Shown here: in pieces, positions 59,131 through 64,000 of the stretch
Numbering within the stretch: the stretch's first letter is position 1
Layout: every line of letters starts with the position of its first letter
From: Geosiphon pyriformis
Lineage: Eukaryota > Glomeromycota > Glomeromycetes > Archaeosporales > Geosiphonaceae
Assembly: GCA_016748015.1 (NCBI GenBank)
Contig: JAAOMT010000222.1
Location: 385,519-449,518, forward strand
DNA length: 64,000 bases
Direction: 5' to 3'
The notes under the pieces: model-generated
What the model was told of the DNA's origin: nothing
Database searches by the model: none
The model's input: the letters and a program-made list of their open reading frames with translations, nothing else
Made by a program: the position numbers and the translations under genes

Positions 59131-59945
59131 AAAAAATTGACCAAATTAAATTTTAAGACAATAAATCTTAACTAATAGCAATAATTGATAATATTAAATA
59201 ACTTACTAATTTATAATTTTAAAAATTACAACAATAAATTAATAATACAGTATTAGACTACTATAACAACTTAAAATTCAATAAAAAAATTAATTTTAAT
59301 TTTAATAAAACTTAATTTTAAAAAGAAAGAATAATATTATGATTTAAGAATTTAGCAAAAAAATCACAAAATAATATAAATTATTTAATCATAATATAAT
59401 ACAGTAATAATATTAAAAAAACAACAATTTATTCAACAATTTATTTAATAATTTTTATTTTTAAAATAAATATTCAAAAAAACTTTTAATAAAAAAATAT
59501 ATTAAAATATTTAAAACTAAATTATTATAATCCAAAATATTAAAAAACTTACTTGTATTATTTATTGAATAAAATTATTATTTATTAGTTAAATTTTTTA
59601 GAAAAATAATTTTTAATTAAAATTATTTATATTGTTACTAATTAATAAAAGCTTTATTAAAAAATTAGAAAAAGCACAAAAGATTATTAATATTTTATAT
59701 TTTTAGATTAGAGAAACATATTAAACAATTGTAAAAATAGGTTTAAAAAAAACTCTAAACAGTAGATAAATTTCAGTTTAGTCTCTAAAAAAAAGTACAT
59801 AAACATATATATAACAATCAAAAATTAAAAAATAATTTACATCATAATATTAAAAAAAAGCTTTTAGTATAACATTGATATTATTACACAAATAAAATTA
59901 AGAAACTTATAAGAAACTAATTGCAATTAAAATAGAATATTAATA
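59131..59945 (+). other. Unresolved AT-rich end of element G
   Basis: Near 59290-59345 an ATAAAACTTAATTTTAAAAAG stretch resembles the pol-end/PPT of D and C, suggesting that G, like F, lost RT to integrase. Beyond it I see only A/T runs with no readable domain or clear LTR terminus. Confidence 0.35.
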
Positions 59946-60084
59946 TTTTTTTTTATTATTAATGCATTTAACGAGTGTAGCCCAATCGCTATTTAGTACA
60001 TAGAACCAAACTAAGAGGCTCAAACTAAATGCAACTCATGCACTTTCTACATGTGGCTAGCCACTTAGGCCAGACAAGGCAACA
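59946..60084 (-). other. LINE-3 3' untranslated region and tail
   Basis: About 140 bp between the ORF2 stop and the tail, GC-richer than the flank. Contains CGAGTGTAGCCCAATCGC on the plus strand. The minus-strand terminus is TTAATAATAAAAAAAAA; the boundary with AT-rich DNA is sharp. Confidence 0.7.
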
Positions 60085-60576
60085 CTACACATTTATAACT
60101 ACCCGCATACTGCTACCCAGACCAGAAAAGAAACAAAAAGGCTTCCGATGACCAAAGCTAATAGCAAAGGAATTGGCCAAACCAAACAATCTCACAACAC
60201 CGTCAGACAAAACCGAAGACACACCACAAGGGAGCCCAGAAACAACACCAACATCACAGACCAGACCAGCCTTCTCCATCACCACCCGGTGGCTGGCTCT
60301 AGCCAACCATATCTTAGCACGATGTAAACCAACAATGAACCTGACATAATCAACAATCCTAGCAGTGGCCACCTTTCTATCTTCAAAAACATCGCAAGCC
60401 TCCTCATACTACTCCTCCAGCACAAACCCTTTGCACACCAAAGTGTACAGTCCAACATCAATGGAACATTGAGACAAAACCCACAACACAGCAGAAGCAG
60501 AGGAACCACCAGCCAAAGCTGACCAACGAGCAGAAGCCTCTGCCAAAATCTCACCACGAATGCCAGACTCATGAAC

Positions 60577-60624
60577 ACAAGTAAAAACGTGGTCAGAGAA
60601 CTCCACCTCACTGCAAAACAAACA
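60577..60624 (-). other. LINE-3 C-terminal C-X2-C-X7-H-X3-C motif
   Basis: CLFCSEVEFSDHVFTC in the piece 60409-60807; the conserved Cys/His motif found at the C-terminus of many LINE ORF2 proteins. All four ligands present. Confidence 0.8.
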
Positions 60625-60963
60625 CAACACACTAGGGTAGCATTTATCATACAACCTCTTCCTAATGGCCACCAGCAACCTCCTGTGCACAGCCTTCATA
60701 ACATAAGTGCGAAGCGATGAGGATGCGCGGCTAGTAAACCCAGCAAGCATAAGAGAATCAGGATGCGACACTTTCGCCGTGACAACCCAGTCTATGCAAC
60801 CAATCATCGCATCCAGTACTACATCACAACCAGGCCCAGCTTCCCAACGAGCACAACGAATTGATCAAAAGATATTTCTGACAAAATGACGGGCATTACC
60901 AGAAACAGCAACACCCTCAGCAACCAAAAAATGTTCACGCACATCGGCACAAAGGGAAAAGGG

Positions 60964-61377
60964 AGACCCAGAGGCAGCCCCAGCAGCCAAGTCAGCTCTT
61001 ACATTACCAGGAATCCCAGAGTGTCCTTTCACCTTAACCCAACTCACACTAAGATCCTTATCCCTGACCAAATTGAAAATATGATGCCTTTCCAGCCAGC
61101 ATTGATTACGGAAATCAGGAGCAACCAAAGACATCTCAGACACACATGCGTCAATGGCAGCCTGGCTGTCAAGACGCAACACCACAGTACTTGAAGAAGG
61201 AACACACTCCAAAGCCAAAGTGACAGCCTGTAACTCAGCCATAGCAGATGACAAAAGACCATGAACAGCGACACCAATACTCATATCCAAGACCGGAAAG
61301 TACGCAGCAGCACCACAGGCGACCTCAGCAGAGCCTGCATTCCTCAAAGACCCATCCGTGAAAACTTCAAAAGAGTC
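60964..61377 (-). other. LINE-3 RNase H domain, catalytic residues intact
   Basis: FTDGS (Asp), AELQAV (Glu), LRLDSQ (Asp), GHSG (His) and VRADLA (Asp) appear in order at residues 65, 105, 127, 175 and 186 of the open piece 60865-61548. No stop lies in the domain. It is the only enzymatic domain in the window with a complete visible active site and an open frame. Confidence 0.85.
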
Positions 61378-62451
61378 TGACCAAATGTCATGCAATCTAT
61401 CTTTAACTGCAGAAAATTCCCCAGACCCCAAAATGTCCAAACCAAGCTTCTCAGCTGAGCCAACAGAACCAGAAAATGAGTAACTCTGACCTTTCAAAAA
61501 CTCAGAAAAAACCATAAACCAGTGAGGCACAGGGCCACGCGGATCCAACCTCTTCCAATGACGAAAAGTTTTTCAATCCAACAAAACACCTTTCTTATCA
61601 AAAAACTAATCACCAAAAGTGACACCAAAATGTTTAAGAGATTTGACTGAATCAAAATACAGAGACTTTCCAAGAACAGAGGACAACGGGAACCGACCAG
61701 GACTACGAAATGCAGTGGGGAGGTTGTTCACCAAAGTAAGCTCATTGCCCAGAAAGATTTTCACCATCCCCGCCAAAAAATTGTTCACTGGACTAACATA
61801 CAACCTGACCGGAAACTGCAAAGGATCCAAAGAAGCCCAACCAAGAACCTGTAGGTCCAAAAACCTATGTCTAAACAAACGCCCAAGAATGCCAAAAGCA
61901 TTAGAGAATGCCATCAAAGCAGCAACCTTCCCTTCAGACTGCACCTGCTCAAAAGGCTTTAGGCCATACAATGAGGGATGATACAAAGCAGCGTCAGGAA
62001 AATCATGGGGGAGACAAGCCTTGGACCTAAGACCCTTTCTAACCAAGACATCCCACTTGCGACAAACATTAGATGAGACAAAACTGAACTGAGTACGATA
62101 GCTAACAATAGGCTGCAAAACAGCTGACACCAGATACGAGAATTGTTTGTCTGTAATAGTCTTCTTAAGCACAACATTAACGAAGAAACGTACATCCATA
62201 TGAGCCTTGGCAACACTCGGCTTGGAGAGCCCCTTAGTCGACAGAAAAATACCCAGATACCGATCTGCTTCTCCTTTCTTGGCAACAGAGATTGGCTGAC
62301 CACAAATATTCAGTGAAGCAACTTTAACGCCCTGATTGATGGGAATAGCTACCGTCTTCTCACTATTAATAGAAATGTCATTGATCACAAAAAATTCACT
62401 GACAATGTTCAGAGCATATTGAGTAGAAGCCTGACAATTTCCAACCCAGAT

Positions 62452-62466
62452 CGTATCATTGACAAA
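62452..62466 (-). other. LINE-3 RT motif C with Asp-to-Asn change (FVND)
   Basis: The F-x-D-D motif reads F-V-N-D; the Asn codon is AAT at 62458-62460 on the minus strand. The first Asp is a metal ligand of RT, so the enzyme should be inactive even without the stops. Confidence 0.85.
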
Positions 62467-64000
62467 TGCACCAGCCGAAAAATACGATGTCAAACCACTA
62501 CTGCCCTCAATTCTGCCAGATTTCGAAACAAACTTAGTATCAATCCGGTACCCACACAATTGTTCGTGCCTTTTAACCTCACACAAAAGCGGATCATAAA
62601 AAATTCTCCAAAGAAGTGGCAAAAAGACCTCACCCTGGTCCAGTCCATCATGCACCTTATAACCACCAGACAGACCAAAGTCAGTCATCACCCTATTAAC
62701 TCTATTCTCATGAATACCACCAAAAAATCTTATGAACCTCTCACACATCTTGACACGCCGCAAACTAGCTCTTAAATGATATCACCCAACTGAATCGTAA
62801 GCTTTCCACATATCTTGCAAGACCAACCATAACTCCCTATCCTTCTCAATGGCATTCTCAATTACCGAACCAACAGCAAACACCAGAGATTGTGTTGACA
62901 TACTCTTCAGCACCGAAAAGTTGTCACCCTGAAGAACATTGAACTTGCTACAAGCCATTGAAATACAGTCAGACAGAATCTTGGAAAGAATCTTCCTGGC
63001 AGTCTCAATCAAAGCAATGGGCCGAGTGTTCGTAAGAACTCCATCCCAGTCATAAGGCTTAGGAATCATAGACACCCAAGCCCTCTTCCACAAAACAGGC
63101 ACCACACCACCCAACACACATTTATTAAACAGCGCCAACAGGCACCCCAAAACTACCTCACCACCATGTTTCCATAATTCATTAGGAACACCAGACAAAC
63201 CAGCAGCCTTGCCATCAGGAAGACCACCAACAACAGAAAGTAACTTGCCCATACTGATTGCACTTATAACACCTGAAAAAGCATCATCCCGAACATAGTC
63301 CAAAGGCGCGTACTGACAAGCCCAAAGATCAGGAAGCACTGACTGCACAGAGCGTTTTCTTGTCCACCCCTCTATTATTCCATCCACACTGGACTTCACC
63401 TCTTCAGGCAACAAAACCAGATCATCATCAACTATCAAGTAATCCAACACAACCTTGCAAAAAGGCTTTTCCAACACACTCCTGATCATACTACCTTATC
63501 TGAACAGAAATTATCCATGCGCTTCTCAATCGCCTTCCTAACCGAAGCTTCCTCAGCCAACTTTGACTCAAACATCTTTGACCTCCTGTAATCTCTACGA
63601 ACCAATGACAAATGCCTAACAACAACATCAGATTTAACACCCGAGCCAACCAAATCCTTGAAAGCATGAGCCTTCGCGTCATCCAGAGTCGACCATTTAC
63701 TCACAAGACAATCAGTGCCCAGCAAGTCACCAGAGCAAAATTTCTTGACAATCTTGGCCACCAACAATTCCAGACCAAAAAACCTAGAAGAATGTTTGTT
63801 TCTCGAACACTTGAATTCACTAAACCAATGCCTCGAAAATGTCACATCAGCAGAATCCACCACAGCTTCCACCAGAACTGCCCACATAGCATCCACATCA
63901 CCACGTATTTTGGCACCAGAGAACACCTCACCCAAAGACAAAAGTTTAGCTGACGAGAGATCCTTAAACTTAGCCCATCCAACACAGTCAGCATTCCTGA

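Larger units (their letters stand above)
59946..64000 (-). mobile_element. LINE-3: young non-LTR retrotransposon, 3' part
   Basis: Minus-strand LINE, GC-richer than everything before it. It starts at the right window edge inside ORF2 and ends with a short A tail (T run 59946-59954 on the plus strand). ORF2 encodes RT, RNase H and a C-terminal Cys/His motif. The 5' part (ORF1, endonuclease) and 5' TSD lie outside the window. Its base composition is unlike its AT-rich neighbours, indicating recent insertion or little decay. Confidence 0.93.
60085..64000 (-). pseudogene. LINE-3 ORF2 (RT, RNase H, C-terminal zinc motif), partial and broken
   Basis: One reading frame runs from 63489 to 60085, interrupted by five nonsense codons at 62782 (TGA), 61606 (TAG), 61573 (TGA), 60865 (TGA) and 60409 (TAG). 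Each is explained by a transition in a Trp, Gln or Arg codon. One frameshift lies at about 63486-63490, and the upstream frame stays open to the window edge (63491-64000). RT: the N-terminal motif GLPDGKAAGLSGVPNELW, RPIALIETARKILSKIL, motif A LQDMWKAYDSV near 62790-62820, motif B GLDQGEVFLPLL (the family Ser is Leu) and motif C AFVNDT. RNase H follows at 60964-61377. Pfam-type RVT_1 plus RNase H, as in I- and Tad-like LINEs. Confidence 0.92.

Noticed and set aside
9152-59345. Classical RIP as the sole cause of decay
   Set aside because: Changes at CpG (for example TCGT to TTGT/TCAT) and at other C contexts are as evident as CpA to TpA, so pure RIP cannot be claimed by eye.
61619-61981. Plus-strand 120-codon open stretch, and similar ones at 62419-62775, 63612-63953 and 60886-61194
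   Set aside because: Antisense shadows of LINE-3 ORF2, which has clear RT and RNase H motifs on the minus strand.
1-64000. Host protein-coding genes, tRNA or rRNA
   Set aside because: No intron-exon gene structure, conserved host domain, cloverleaf or rRNA signature was seen. Every recognisable protein segment belongs to a retrotransposon.

Overview
This window looks like a repeat-only stretch of an arbuscular mycorrhizal (Glomeromycotina, Rhizophagus-like) nuclear genome. That assignment rests on my recognition of the LINE and Ty3/gypsy protein families, not on a search. From 1 to about 59.9 kb the DNA is extremely AT-rich and consists almost entirely of decayed retrotransposons nested in one another. 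The last 4 kb is abruptly GC-richer and holds a much younger LINE. I see no host gene, tRNA, rRNA, CRISPR array or prokaryotic feature.

Left block (1-42 kb). A LINE ORF1 relic (LINE-1, +) starts the window. An old LINE ORF2 (LINE-2, -) was split into three pieces lying at about 2.1-2.97, 21.49-21.64 and 40.57-42.04 kb. Gypsy element A (-, 2967-21489, TSD CTAT) separates the first two pieces. Element A carries a solo LTR in its 3' LTR (3252-4066, TSD ATGT) and a complete element B (+, 9152-19120, two 881-bp LTRs) inserted in its gag-pol frame. Gypsy element D (+, 21641-about 40568) separates the second and third LINE-2 pieces. D is interrupted between RT and RNase H by element C (+, 26728-37146, TSD ACAG/ATAG), and the 5' LTR of C carries a solo LTR of the D family (27308-28263, TSD CTAT/CCAT).

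Right block (43-59.9 kb). Gypsy E (-, 43115-49231, truncated) carries a short solo LTR. Gypsy F (-, 50750-57030, TSD ATAT/ACAT, internally deleted) carries a solo LTR with TSD GTAT and is itself inserted in the gag of an older gypsy G (+). The final block (59946-64000) is the 3' part of LINE-3 (-).

Every insertion with two readable ends has a 4-bp target duplication and LTR termini derived from TGTTA...TAACA. The mutations are overwhelmingly C-to-T and G-to-A: premature stops sit at former Gln, Trp or Arg codons, catalytic Asp has become Asn, and former CpG sites are now TG or CA. The most distinctive biology is in the pol genes of B, C, E, F and G and, in compact form, D. Between retropepsin and reverse transcriptase most carry a Cys-rich zinc-ribbon-like module with a Ser/Asn/Asp-rich linker, followed by a recognisable dUTPase domain (lost from F by deletion).
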